Part shown: positions 1 to 8,548 of the stretch, one piece after another | How positions within the stretch are numbered: the stretch's first letter is position 1 | Layout: each line of letters begins with the position of its first letter | Source of the DNA: GCA-002726655 sp046582185 | Lineage (GTDB): Bacteria; Pseudomonadota; Gammaproteobacteria; Pseudomonadales; Azotimanducaceae | Direction of reading: 5' to 3' | DNA length: 64,000 bases | Assembly (NCBI GenBank): GCA_046582185.1 | Contig: JAYGEX010000038.1 | Location: forward strand, 33,654 to 97,653 | The notes under the pieces: generated by a model | What the model saw: the letters and a program-made list of their open reading frames with translations, nothing else | Told to the model about the DNA's origin: nothing | Database searches by the model: none | Translations under genes and position numbers: made by a program

Positions 1-1655
1 GACCCTGCGCCAACCGCGTCATACCACTTCACGATGCCATACAAACATATTAGCGTGAAGGAGATAAGAACAAATGGATGTCTGGTCGCGAAGCCCAATA
101 TTTTCGCATAGTACCTGACAGCACCGTTAAGTTCATCGAATCGACCTTCATCCACCAACTGGGCATTACCGCCTTCAACCCGACTACGTTGCTTACTGAT
201 AATTGCACCAATGACAGGCGCAAAGAGAAGAGCATACATCAGCGACCCAACCAGCACCGCGAACACCGTAACCGGCAAATACCGCATAAACTGCCCCGCA
301 ATGCCCGGCCAGAACATGAGCGGCAGGAATGCGGCAAGCGTTGTTGCAACGGACGCGAGCACTGGCCAGAACATCCGCTGTATAGAATAGGCATAGGCTT
401 CTTTCGGAGTGGCTCCCTCTGACAGCTTTCGTTCAGCCAATTCCACGACCACAATAGCGCCATCAATCAACATTCCGAGGCCCAATAACATGCCAAACAT
501 GATCATGAAATTATAAGTAAATCCGAGCATGTTGATGATGATAAAGGCAAACAGAAATGAGAACGGTATGCCCGCCGCCACCAGAATGCCGGAACGAAGG
601 CCAACCGCAGCGACAACTACTGTTAACACCAAAAACATTGCAGTAGAGATATTTCCTTCGAGGGTACCTATCTGCTCTATGGTTTCCGGTGCCTGATCGG
701 CGATATAGGTCACGACTACATTCGAGGGGTATCCTTTCCTGGCAGAGTCCACCACCGCATGGACCTTGGCTGATACATCAACAAGGCTTGTGCCAACGCG
801 CTTTGATACCTCTACGGCGACCGCTGGAACGCCATTCGCCCGGGCATGGGACCGTGCATCCTTAAACGTCCTCTTTAATGTCACGACATCCTGGAGCGTA
901 ACCACACCTTCGGATGTTGCCTTCAGTGGAATAGTCAATACATCCTGCGCGTTTTCAATCAAGCTGGGTATCTTGATCGAGAAACTTCCCCGACCGGTAT
1001 CAACAGATCCCGCGGCTATCAGGCGATTGTTTTTCGCGACCGCTGAAAGCAGTTCATCGTTGGTAATTCCATAAGCTTCCATCTGGGCCGGATTGATGAC
1101 GGCTTCCAGAACCTCTTCACGATTGCCACGCACTTCAGCCTCAAGGACATCGCTAATCCCCTCAAGTTCATCCTTCAGATCACGCGCTAAACGATATAAC
1201 ACCCGGTCAGGTACGTTATGACCGCCAATACCAATGGTGATGACGGGGAAGTCACCGGCGGAGACTTCTGTAATGATCGGCTCCTCGGCACTCGCAGGCA
1301 ATTTTACTTTTGCTTTGTCGACGGCTTCCCGCACATCGCTAACCGCCTGATCCGACTCGAATGTTGAATCAAATTCAATGACGAGCGTCGCTGAGCCTTC
1401 ACCTGAGTATGAGTTTAGCTCCTCGACACCCTCAATTTTTTTAAGCTCAAGCTCCATTGGTCTAGCCAATAGTCGTTCGGCATCTTCCGGCGCAATTCCT
1501 TCAAGAGGAACGGTAACAACAATTATAGGTACGGAAACATCCGGCTGTGACTCTACTGGAATGCCGCTATAGGCCACAACACCCATCATTAAAATCACGA
1601 CGAACACTAACAGCACCGTTCGCGAACGGTCCATGACTGAGCTAATAACCGACAT
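1..1655 (-). CDS. RND-family efflux permease, C-terminal half cut off by the window edge
   Basis: Inner-membrane proton-driven RND (AcrB/HAE1-type) transporter subunit that would pair with the adaptor encoded just upstream. About 551 residues are visible; family members run to about 1,030, so the missing half lies left of base 1. The N-terminus shows the usual first membrane helix (TVLLVFVVILMMGVVAYSGI), followed by the periplasmic porter region (PVESQPDVSVPIIVV, LLARPMELELKKIEGVEE). A second membrane block begins near residue 330 with the RND signature GMLLGLGMLIDGAIVVVE. The start is the ATG at 1655, preceded by AGGGA nine bases upstream. It is the second gene of a two-gene minus-strand operon; the 147-base gap to the adaptor contains a repeat element. 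Substrate cannot be read from sequence. Confidence 0.93.
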   Translation of the reverse strand, partial: MSVISSVMDRSRTVLLVFVVILMMGVVAYSGIPVESQPDVSVPIIVVTVPLEGIAPEDAERLLARPMELELKKIEGVEELNSYSGEGSATLVIEFDSTFESDQAVSDVREAVDKAKVKLPASAEEPIITEVSAGDFPVITIGIGGHNVPDRVLYRLARDLKDELEGISDVLEAEVRGNREEVLEAVINPAQMEAYGITNDELLSAVAKNNRLIAAGSVDTGRGSFSIKIPSLIENAQDVLTIPLKATSEGVVTLQDVVTLKRTFKDARSHARANGVPAVAVEVSKRVGTSLVDVSAKVHAVVDSARKGYPSNVVVTYIADQAPETIEQIGTLEGNISTAMFLVLTVVVAAVGLRSGILVAAGIPFSFLFAFIIINMLGFTYNFMIMFGMLLGLGMLIDGAIVVVELAERKLSEGATPKEAYAYSIQRMFWPVLASVATTLAAFLPLMFWPGIAGQFMRYLPVTVFAVLVGSLMYALLFAPVIGAIISKQRSRVEGGNAQLVDEGRFDELNGAVRYYAKILGFATRHPFVLISFTLICLYGIVKWYDAVGAG

Positions 1656-1671
1656 GGCGTGTCGTCCCTTT

Positions 1672-1772
1672 GCTAGTTAGTTCCTGTCCAGAAATTGACA
1701 ATTCTGAACGATACTTGAATAAAAAGAAATCCGTTAGCCATAAAAAACAATCACTTACCAAGGAAGTGACAC
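1672..1772 (-). repeat. 101-base dispersed repeat, copy A (between the RND genes)
   Basis: Read on the minus strand, this block aligns without gaps to 35584..35684 on the plus strand. By eye about 79 of 101 columns agree, including GGTAAGTGATTGTTTT, GCTAACGGAT and GGAACTAACTA. It starts 30 bases after the adaptor stop codon in the sense direction and ends shortly before the permease ribosome-binding site. It contains a small hairpin CACTT/AAGTG. It does not match any element I recognise. Confidence 0.75.
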
Positions 1773-1802
1773 TCACAAAACTAGTTCCCGGATGCAGACT
1801 AG

Positions 1803-2897
1803 TTAGTTTTTGCTAACGATAGTAAGAAGTGGCGATATATCTATCTTTACAAGCTGACCTTCGAATACGTCTTCCTGGCCAACGGTAATCAATCTGATTT
1901 GACTGGGTAGTCCGGTCATCCAAACACCAGAAGCGCCTTCGCTCACAATTTTAACGGCCTTAAATCGAACAATGTTCTGCTGGTCAACAATTCGAACACC
2001 AACTACACCACTATCATCCAATACCAGTGAGGCTGGCGAGATCAGGTGGGCATATTCGGTTCCGATGGGCACACGCATAGTAGCAGTCAAGCCGGCTCGA
2101 ATCGATTCTTCCGGGTTATCAATTGAGGCCTCTATGGGATAGGTCCGGGTTGCGCCATCTGGCGATCTTCCAATGAAGTTAACCGTTGCCACATAATTTT
2201 GTCCGGTGATGAGTTCTACCTGAACATCATCGCCAAGTTTGATTCCGGCAATATTTCGCTCTGCTACCTGACCGGTCACCAGGACCGGGTTTAGCTCAAT
2301 TAGTGTGACGCAGGCAGCTCCAGGAGAAAGATAGTAACCCACTTCTACTGGCTGTGTTTCAACGATGCCATCAAACGGGGCGACAATTCTGGTTTTTTGA
2401 AGCTCAAGCTCAGCTCGTTTGGCGCGAGATCGACTCTGCTCTAACTCTGCCTTGGCTTTGGCGAGAACAATCTCTGACTGGAGACCGCGCTGATTCAGGT
2501 CCTGAATGCCGTCGTACTCAAGCTGTGTACTTTTAAGACTGGCCAGCGCTTCAGAGAGATCACTACGACGGGTATCAATGGCTACCTGACACAACAAGTC
2601 ACCTTTCTTGACATGTTTTCCCTTCTCCCCGGGAACTGCTTCGATAATTCCAGCGACCTCAGAGCGAACTTCCACAAGTCGATTAGCGCGGGTTTGGCCA
2701 CGAACGTCAAGATATAGATCACGGGAAACCGCCACGCTCTCCACGCCACGCACCAGGGGAACATTCGTGGATGCAATCGTGCCTTCCGGCCCGCCACTCT
2801 CCGCGGCAGTGACTTTATTGGAGGCGATATCGCCCGAGAACAGCCAGGTGACCATTCCGAAAGCGAAAAACAGGGCTATTAAACTACGATTACTCAC
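1803..2897 (-). CDS. RND efflux periplasmic adaptor (membrane fusion protein)
   Basis: 364-residue HlyD/AcrA-type adaptor that links the RND permease to an outer-membrane channel across the periplasm. An N-terminal hydrophobic segment (SLIALFFAFGMVTWLFSG) is a signal peptide or signal anchor. The order is then the barrel-sandwich lipoyl half (VEVRSEVAGIIEAV, KVKKGDLL-like region), an alpha-helical hairpin at about residues 120-170 rich in E, Q and R, the second lipoyl half (ARIVAPFDGIVE-like), and beta-barrel and membrane-proximal domains. The start is GTG at 2897 with GGTGG upstream. It is the first gene of the operon, expressed from the promoter region at 3082-3134. No outer-membrane factor gene is visible nearby. 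Confidence 0.92.
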   Translation of the reverse strand: MSNRSLIALFFAFGMVTWLFSGDIASNKVTAAESGGPEGTIASTNVPLVRGVESVAVSRDLYLDVRGQTRANRLVEVRSEVAGIIEAVPGEKGKHVKKGDLLCQVAIDTRRSDLSEALASLKSTQLEYDGIQDLNQRGLQSEIVLAKAKAELEQSRSRAKRAELELQKTRIVAPFDGIVETQPVEVGYYLSPGAACVTLIELNPVLVTGQVAERNIAGIKLGDDVQVELITGQNYVATVNFIGRSPDGATRTYPIEASIDNPEESIRAGLTATMRVPIGTEYAHLISPASLVLDDSGVVGVRIVDQQNIVRFKAVKIVSEGASGVWMTGLPSQIRLITVGQEDVFEGQLVKIDISPLLTIVSKN

Positions 2898-3081
2898 TTA
2901 AACCACCAAATTCTATTTATAGAGACGACACAATGCCGGACCCATCTGGGCCGGATATATTTCGATGCACACTCTTTTTATTGTCTCACTGAAATCGGGC
3001 GCCTGGAGGAGGCTGGGTGAGAGACTTAGCCCGTATGCGGCCTGGGTCCCATTACTTCCGTTCGCGTGATGCTATTTATGT

Positions 3082-3134
3082 GTTACCTTTGGTAACGCAT
3101 TTTAAGAGCTATATTCTAAAAATTCAAGTGTCAA
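3082..3134 (-). promoter_or_regulatory. Candidate promoter plus palindromic operator for the RND operon
   Basis: On the minus strand a perfect TTGACA (3134-3129) is followed after 15 bases by TATAGC (3113-3108). Starting about five bases past the predicted transcription start is the perfect palindrome GTTACC-TTT-GGTAAC (3082-3096), a position suited to a repressor. The rest of the 2898-3332 gap, which also carries the upstream region of the divergent gamma-glutamyltransferase gene, shows nothing else I can name. No regulator gene is adjacent. Confidence 0.5.
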
Positions 3135-3332
3135 TAACGAATTCGTATATCAATGGATGACTTGACCCAAGACCACCGGGATATGCACCTTTAACGACAA
3201 TATCATGGTAATTCTTGAACCCATCTCAGTAGAATTGATGACATGAATATCGCTAATAAGGGCGCGCTATAGACATGAATTTACTGTCCTTCGTGTAATA
3301 CTCCCGTCTGACAACACTTATTTGGGATTTTC

Positions 3333-4904
3333 ATGCAGTCTTCAGTTCTTGAACATTGGCAGATAAACAAGCCAGCGGTACATGGTAAATTTGGCCTGGT
3401 TGCTAGCCAGCATCATCTCGCCTCAGACGTCGGCGCAAGAATCCTCGAGTTAGGCGGTAATGCCATTGATGCTGCAATCGCGACCGGCCTGACCCTGGGT
3501 ACAGTGGAACCATGGATGAGCGGCATTGGTGGAGGTGGTTATATGACCATCTATCTCGCCAAGGAAAAGACCGTCAAGGTCGTGGAATTTGGCATGCGCG
3601 CTCCATTTGCCTCTGTTCCAGAGGATTATCCACTGGCCCCGGACGGCACTAATTCCTCCGATTCTTTCAATTGGCCAACAGTCGTAGGCGACGTCAATAT
3701 TCACGGCCCCCTTTCCATCGCCGTGCCGGGTTATATCAAAGGCATTGCGCTGGCACTTGATACCTTTGGCACCATGAAGTGGCAGGATGTTATTGAACCT
3801 GCATGCCAACATGCTGAATTCGGATTACCCATCGACTGGTATAGCTCATCAAAGATAAATACCTTCGCACGCGCGCTTAACTTATATAACGAAACAAGAA
3901 GCGTTTACCTGGCGGACGGATTTCCACCTGTGGCTGATATGGAAGGCAAGATTAAAACGGTATTGCTCGGCAAGCTCGGAACTACCTATCGCAGACTCCA
4001 GGTAAACGGGCCTGGCAGCTACTATCAAGGTGAGCTCGCGCAGGACATTGTCCATGACCTTGGTATTGCCGGCTCCAAAATTTCAGCGCGGGACCTTGCA
4101 GAATATGAGGCCCAGATAGTTGAGCCTCTAACTAGCCGTTACCGGGATGCTGATATCCATGTGGCAGGTGGCCTCACCGCCGGTCCTAGCCTGGTTCAGG
4201 CGCTCAAAGAGCTGGAAGCAAAGCTTGCCCCCACAGACAATCCAAATAGTGATACTTATAAAGCTTTCGCAGAATCATTGCTGGCAGCCTACAGCTATCG
4301 ACTGGAAAATTTGGGAGAGGGGCCACAGACGCCAACTAATACCACACATATCTGCGCCACGGATAAAGATGGCAATGTAGTATCGCTAACACAAACCATC
4401 ATGTCAGGCTTCGGCTCACGTATTATGCTGCCGCAAACAGGCATCCTGATGAACAACGGAATGATGTGGTTTGATCCACGTCCCGGTGGATCGAATTCCG
4501 TCGTGGGCGGGCGTCACCCACTTTGCAATATGTGCCCGGTAATCGGCATTAAAGATGATGGACATATATTTGCAGCAGGCGCTTGTGGAGGGCGTAAGAT
4601 ATTTCCTGCAGTCTTCCAGCTCGTATCTTTCCTGGTTGACTATAAAATGACTGTAGATGCAGCAGCACACCAGCCGCGCATTGACATATCCGGCACCGAT
4701 CTGGTCTCTCTTATGGAGGCTATGGATGAGGAGATCCTTCAGGCAATGCAACAGCACTTTACAGAGACACGCATCCGGCCTAATGGCGTTAGTCCAAATT
4801 TCTTCGCCCTGCCGCAGATTCTTGAACGAAGCCCATCCGGGGACGCCAGCGGCGCCTGCTTTATTCCGTCACCACACGCCAAGGTTTCAGCTGCCCGTAA
4901 CTAA
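3333..4904 (+). CDS. ggt: Gamma-glutamyltransferase family protein
   Basis: 523-residue Ntn-hydrolase of the gamma-glutamyltranspeptidase family, which cleaves or transfers the gamma-glutamyl group of glutathione and related compounds after self-cleavage into two chains. The large-subunit start has GGNAIDAAIATGLTLGTVEP and SGIGGGG. The autoprocessing site is the NTTH motif, with the probable nucleophile Thr337. Downstream are DKDGNVVSLTQT, the oxyanion-type stretch SGFGSRIM and GGRHPLCNM. The N-terminus (MQSSVLEHWQINKP) has no clear signal peptide, unlike the periplasmic E. coli enzyme, so the product may be cytoplasmic or a related amidohydrolase. The ATG follows GGGA. The 3' end overlaps the convergent serine hydrolase gene by 18 bases. 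Confidence 0.9.
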   Translation: MQSSVLEHWQINKPAVHGKFGLVASQHHLASDVGARILELGGNAIDAAIATGLTLGTVEPWMSGIGGGGYMTIYLAKEKTVKVVEFGMRAPFASVPEDYPLAPDGTNSSDSFNWPTVVGDVNIHGPLSIAVPGYIKGIALALDTFGTMKWQDVIEPACQHAEFGLPIDWYSSSKINTFARALNLYNETRSVYLADGFPPVADMEGKIKTVLLGKLGTTYRRLQVNGPGSYYQGELAQDIVHDLGIAGSKISARDLAEYEAQIVEPLTSRYRDADIHVAGGLTAGPSLVQALKELEAKLAPTDNPNSDTYKAFAESLLAAYSYRLENLGEGPQTPTNTTHICATDKDGNVVSLTQTIMSGFGSRIMLPQTGILMNNGMMWFDPRPGGSNSVVGGRHPLCNMCPVIGIKDDGHIFAAGACGGRKIFPAVFQLVSFLVDYKMTVDAAAHQPRIDISGTDLVSLMEAMDEEILQAMQQHFTETRIRPNGVSPNFFALPQILERSPSGDASGACFIPSPHAKVSAARN

Positions 4905-6137
4905 CACCCCTGAAGATGCAGGTTGTGGTGGCGACGTCTCTTGACCGTGTACGTCCTGACTCGGAACGTCCGCGACTCCCGCTTCAATTCTCGACCTGCG
5001 GTGAAGCTCAACAAAATCGAATATGAGATCGTTCATTCGTGATGGTTCAGAATTCGTCAGGAATACCATTCCAGTTTGAAGGTTCCGGTTAAAGACCATT
5101 TCGCTGCGCATTCCGCGAACATGCCCGCCGTGGTGCACGAACCCACTTTCTCCGGCATAGTCAAATACTCGCCAACCCAGTCCGTAATACACATTGCCAA
5201 GTTCCTTTCTGTTTCGGTAATGTGCCTGGCGCCTTGTGGTCCTGATGGCCCCAGTGTGCATCCGATCGAGCATTTCCGTCTCGAATACCAAGGGCTTGTG
5301 ACCCAGCTGCGCCAATAACCATTCTTTCATATCAACAATACTGGCATTAATTCCCGCTGCCGGGGCAATACGATAGTAATGATCTGTGGTACGCACTGGC
5401 GCCCATCGGTTCCCCGTCCACACATGGGGTTTCGCATGGTTATCGTCGTTAACAAATGCAGCTCTGCCAAATGACGCTCTGGACATGTCCAGCGGTTTAA
5501 ACAATCTGTCAGCGACAAAAGCCTCATATTCAATATTCGTCTTTGCATAAACGAGCTCACCCACCAGAGAGAAGACGACATTCTGATATCCGTAACACGC
5601 ACCGGGCTCGCAAATAAAATCGACCTTGTCCAGCCGATTAACGATTTTCTTGAAGGACATATTATCTTCAATCAGGTTGGTATAAGCGTGCGGCATCAGG
5701 CCAGTGGATTGAGACATCAAATGGTGCAGGTTGATCTCGTTCCCATAGTCCTGGCGTTTGAACTTCAGGTATTGAAGGTTATCTGTTAGCGGCGTTTGCC
5801 ATTGCACCAGATCTTCTTCTACCAATAGTGAGGCTGCAGCTGAGGCGAAGGTTTTTGAGATGGATGCAATTCTGAATAATGTCTCTTCTGTAATTGGCAG
5901 GGAGTCTTTCTCGCTTCGCACACCGTAGACCTTCTGCAATACCACCTGACCGTGATCAACGACAATCAAAGCGCCACCGGGCATCTCCTGAACCAGGGGC
6001 TGCACAAATTCCTGCTCAAATTGAATAGCAAAGGGAAGTTCACATGCGATTAGAAATAGCGGACAAAGGCTTATTGCAAATAACAGGAGCCAGGACGAGG
6101 TAATGCGAGGATTAACCATTGTGTACTTTGTCACCAT
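4887..6137 (-). CDS. Beta-lactamase-family serine hydrolase, exported
   Basis: 416 residues with the penicillin-binding-protein/class C beta-lactamase fold. The catalytic SxxK tetrad is SISK (Ser92/Lys95), the second motif is Tyr-Gln-Asn in YGYQNVVF, and the third is HHGGH near the C-terminus. The N-terminus has a hydrophobic export segment ending in LFLIACELP, compatible with a lipoprotein box. Such proteins are esterases, D-aminopeptidases or peptidases more often than true beta-lactamases; the substrate is not predictable. A second in-frame ATG at 6119 would also leave a good signal sequence, and neither start has a strong Shine-Dalgarno. It is convergent with and overlaps the gamma-glutamyltransferase gene. 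Confidence 0.85.
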   Translation of the reverse strand: MVTKYTMVNPRITSSWLLLFAISLCPLFLIACELPFAIQFEQEFVQPLVQEMPGGALIVVDHGQVVLQKVYGVRSEKDSLPITEETLFRIASISKTFASAAASLLVEEDLVQWQTPLTDNLQYLKFKRQDYGNEINLHHLMSQSTGLMPHAYTNLIEDNMSFKKIVNRLDKVDFICEPGACYGYQNVVFSLVGELVYAKTNIEYEAFVADRLFKPLDMSRASFGRAAFVNDDNHAKPHVWTGNRWAPVRTTDHYYRIAPAAGINASIVDMKEWLLAQLGHKPLVFETEMLDRMHTGAIRTTRRQAHYRNRKELGNVYYGLGWRVFDYAGESGFVHHGGHVRGMRSEMVFNRNLQTGMVFLTNSEPSRMNDLIFDFVELHRRSRIEAGVADVPSQDVHGQETSPPQPASSGVLVTGS

Positions 6138-6193
6138 TTTCTCATGGGGCGAGATATCACCTTAAGCTCATTTACGGACATTTTTTCGGCACA

Positions 6194-7477
6194 TTAAAGA
6201 TCTATAACCCTTTTTTCAATCTTTAATTTGATCACCGGAACGGATTGCGTCAGATCGATATCACCAGAAACTGCCTCAAAGTCATCAGGGCTGACGTTGG
6301 CAATGCCCGTGCTGGAGATTCGAGCTACCACCTGGACAGTATCGAAATTCGCAAGTCCCATGCCTTGCATCATCGCCATAGACTCATCGAGCCGAACAAG
6401 TGTCGGCAATTCTCTTACGGTCATTCGCTTAACTGCAAGGGGCATTGGCGGGCCAGAGACGGCCCTGGCAAACACAAAAACTGACGCGTTTATATCAGCA
6501 TCAAGCCTGTCAGCAAGCTCTACCAGCACTTGAATTATCCTACCTGCAGGCGCTTTCAATTTATCATTCGCTGCAGGGTCGTGGTTCAAATCGGCACTGG
6601 CTGATGTGCTGCCAATACTGGAGGCAGCGCCGCCCATCTGAGCTTCAACTCTTACGAGCGCCCTTCGAATCAGCTCTGCCCTCTCGCTTTCTGCTGTTAT
6701 TAAGGCCCTGGAAAAATTCTCGTGGGCGTCCTCCAGGTCGCCCTTAAGGAACGCCGCCATTCCCTGAATCTCCAGCATCGTAATGTCATGAGGATTCAGC
6801 GCCAGGGTGTTTTCAACGGCCTTATCGACCCTGGGCGTTATCTTCCTGTCATCTGCCAGAAAGAGAGCTTCTGCATAATAGGATGCGAGGCCAGCATCCT
6901 CGGGAAACTGATGGGCAAGTCTTGCAAAGGCATCGGCAGCTTTTCCGAATTCTGAAAGCTTCAGATAGGATTGCGCCAACATATACCATCCTTCGTAATT
7001 ATCGGGCTGTCGTTCAAGACTTTTCGCCAATTTATCAATGGTGGCTCGCAGCGACTCCTCATCATGAGCATCGCCAATACTGGTGGATTTGAGTTCCTGG
7101 GAAACCTCCAGGTCAGTCAAAGCTCCCCAGGACAATCCAAAATCATCATAGGCAAAAAAAGCAAAGCCGGGAATGAGTAAAGCCATCACTATGGGTAGCT
7201 TTCCGACCCCTGCAGAAGATTTTCGCTGCAGGTCAGCGGACGCGGTATCGGACAGTAAGCTCTGCTTCAGTTCAGTACTCATCTGTGAAAATTCAGTTTC
7301 TGTCAGCATGCCATCCGCAAGCTGAGCTTCCAGCTCTGCTACGCGCTCTCTATAGAGGCCAACATTGGTTCGATTGCGATCTACGGTGTCGCGGCTTCGT
7401 TGCAGAAACAGAGGCAGCAATACAAAGCCTGCCGAAAGTGCGCCAAGGAAAAATGCCGTCATCCAGAATGAAGTCAC
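6194..7477 (-). CDS. ccmI: Cytochrome c maturation protein CcmI
   Basis: 427-residue CcmI/CycH, the membrane-bound apocytochrome c chaperone of the haem ligation complex. Two membrane segments are visible, at about residues 5-24 (TAFFLGALSAGFVLLPLFL) and 90-110 (LPIVMALLIPGFAFFAY), with the typical loop VAELEAQLADGMLTETEF between them. A TPR region follows in the periplasm (PDNYEGWYMLAQSYLKL, FPEDAGLASYYAEALFL). A C-terminal domain of about 110 residues matches the long two-domain form of CcmI. The start is GTG at 7477 with GGGA seven bases upstream. It is the last gene of the ccm operon, 13 bases after ccmH. Confidence 0.93.
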   Translation of the reverse strand: MTSFWMTAFFLGALSAGFVLLPLFLQRSRDTVDRNRTNVGLYRERVAELEAQLADGMLTETEFSQMSTELKQSLLSDTASADLQRKSSAGVGKLPIVMALLIPGFAFFAYDDFGLSWGALTDLEVSQELKSTSIGDAHDEESLRATIDKLAKSLERQPDNYEGWYMLAQSYLKLSEFGKAADAFARLAHQFPEDAGLASYYAEALFLADDRKITPRVDKAVENTLALNPHDITMLEIQGMAAFLKGDLEDAHENFSRALITAESERAELIRRALVRVEAQMGGAASSIGSTSASADLNHDPAANDKLKAPAGRIIQVLVELADRLDADINASVFVFARAVSGPPMPLAVKRMTVRELPTLVRLDESMAMMQGMGLANFDTVQVVARISSTGIANVSPDDFEAVSGDIDLTQSVPVIKLKIEKRVIDL

Positions 7478-7490
7478 GCTATATTCCCAA

Positions 7491-7994
7491 TCACTTTCTA
7501 TTCCCGATCAATTTTTCTTCCCGATTGCTGTTCTTCCCGATTAACAGCTCAAGACGTTTGGCATCCGCATCAGAGAGGACCGCCACTTCGGTTTTCCTGG
7601 ACCTGATAAACCTCAGGCCAAAGAAAAGTACCAGCAAACCCAGAATAAAGGGACCAAACCACAGCACCAGGGTGCCTCGTTTCAGACGCGGTTTATAGAG
7701 AATGAAATCTCCATATCGCTGGTGCATAAAGTCCAGTATCTCGTCATCGCTCAAACCTTCAAGAAGCATGCGATGAACCTCGCGACGCAAGTCTTTAGCG
7801 ATCATGGAATCAGACCCGGCAAGATTTGTGTTCAAACATTGCGGGCAACGCAACTCGTCGATAAGGGCTGCATGTCTTTGCCGCAACTCATCATTGGGAA
7901 ACGGATATGCATCGATAGCGGCATTAAGCGGTGCCACAAGAAATAACAGGCAGATTGAAAAGATGGGCAAAATTCGCATCACAGATCGCATCAT
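7491..7994 (-). CDS. ccmH: Cytochrome c maturation thiol-disulfide protein CcmH
   Basis: 167-residue membrane-anchored periplasmic thiol protein that helps reduce the CxxCH cysteines of apocytochrome c. A signal peptide (LPIFSICLLFLVAPLNAA) precedes the redox motif LRCPQC (Cys50/Cys53) and the family stretch NLAGSDSMIAKDLR. A C-terminal anchor helix follows (LVLWFGPFILGLLVLFFGL). The length is that of a short, single-domain CcmH, consistent with a separate ccmI. The ATG overlaps the ccmG stop codon (ATGA), suggesting translational coupling. Confidence 0.95.
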   Translation of the reverse strand: MMRSVMRILPIFSICLLFLVAPLNAAIDAYPFPNDELRQRHAALIDELRCPQCLNTNLAGSDSMIAKDLRREVHRMLLEGLSDDEILDFMHQRYGDFILYKPRLKRGTLVLWFGPFILGLLVLFFGLRFIRSRKTEVAVLSDADAKRLELLIGKNSNREEKLIGNRK

Positions 7995-8548
7995 TTAGAA
8001 GAGCCTGCCGCGTTTTCCCTGAGCAGCTCAACCACAGGTAGAATCTTGCTGTCCCACACAGCCCGAGTGACTGGCCCAACAACGCGATATTGAATGACAC
8101 CCGCGGCATCAATAACAAAGGTTTCCGGCGCGCCATAGACGCCCAGATCTATGGCAAGCGTGCCTTTGTCATCAACAATGTTAAATTCATAGGGATTCTT
8201 GTTTCTTTCCAACCAGCGAACGGCCTTTTCAGAATCGTCATTGTAGTTAATGCCATAAATGGAAATGTTCTCATCCCTACTGATTCGCATTAGTTCCGGA
8301 TGTTCAATCAAGCAGTTAGGACACCAGGTAGCCCAGACATTTGCCAAAGATACCTTGCCCGTAAGGTCGGCCTTACTCAGCACCCGATCCGGTTGGTGTA
8401 AATCAGACAAATGGAATTCCGGAAACGGCTTTTCAATCAATTCTGACGGCAGGTAGTGTGGATCTTCCAGACGAAACCCAGATGCCAGGACAGCCACCAG
8501 GACGGTGAAAACCACCAGAGGAATCAACAGACTTTTGTTAACACTCAA
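7991..8548 (-). CDS. ccmG: Cytochrome c maturation thioredoxin CcmG (DsbE)
   Basis: 185-residue periplasmic membrane-anchored thioredoxin-like reductase of apocytochrome c. An N-terminal anchor (LLIPLVVFTVLVAVLASGF) precedes the thioredoxin fold, with active site WCPNC (Cys76/Cys79) in the context ANVWATWCPNCLIEHPEL. The conserved cis-proline loop is GAPETFVID. The start chosen is TTG at 8548, which overlaps the ccmF stop codon (TTGA) and has GGGAG seven bases upstream. The reading frame stays open further upstream, but that part is only the antisense-free overlap with the ccmF 3' end. Confidence 0.94.
   Translation of the reverse strand: MSVNKSLLIPLVVFTVLVAVLASGFRLEDPHYLPSELIEKPFPEFHLSDLHQPDRVLSKADLTGKVSLANVWATWCPNCLIEHPELMRISRDENISIYGINYNDDSEKAVRWLERNKNPYEFNIVDDKGTLAIDLGVYGAPETFVIDAAGVIQYRVVGPVTRAVWDSKILPVVELLRENAAGSSK

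Noticed and set aside
1672..1772. Covariation between stems in the 3' half of the two 101-base repeats
   Set aside because: Both copies can form a hairpin there, but the paired columns do not coincide in the alignment, so it is not evidence of conserved structure.
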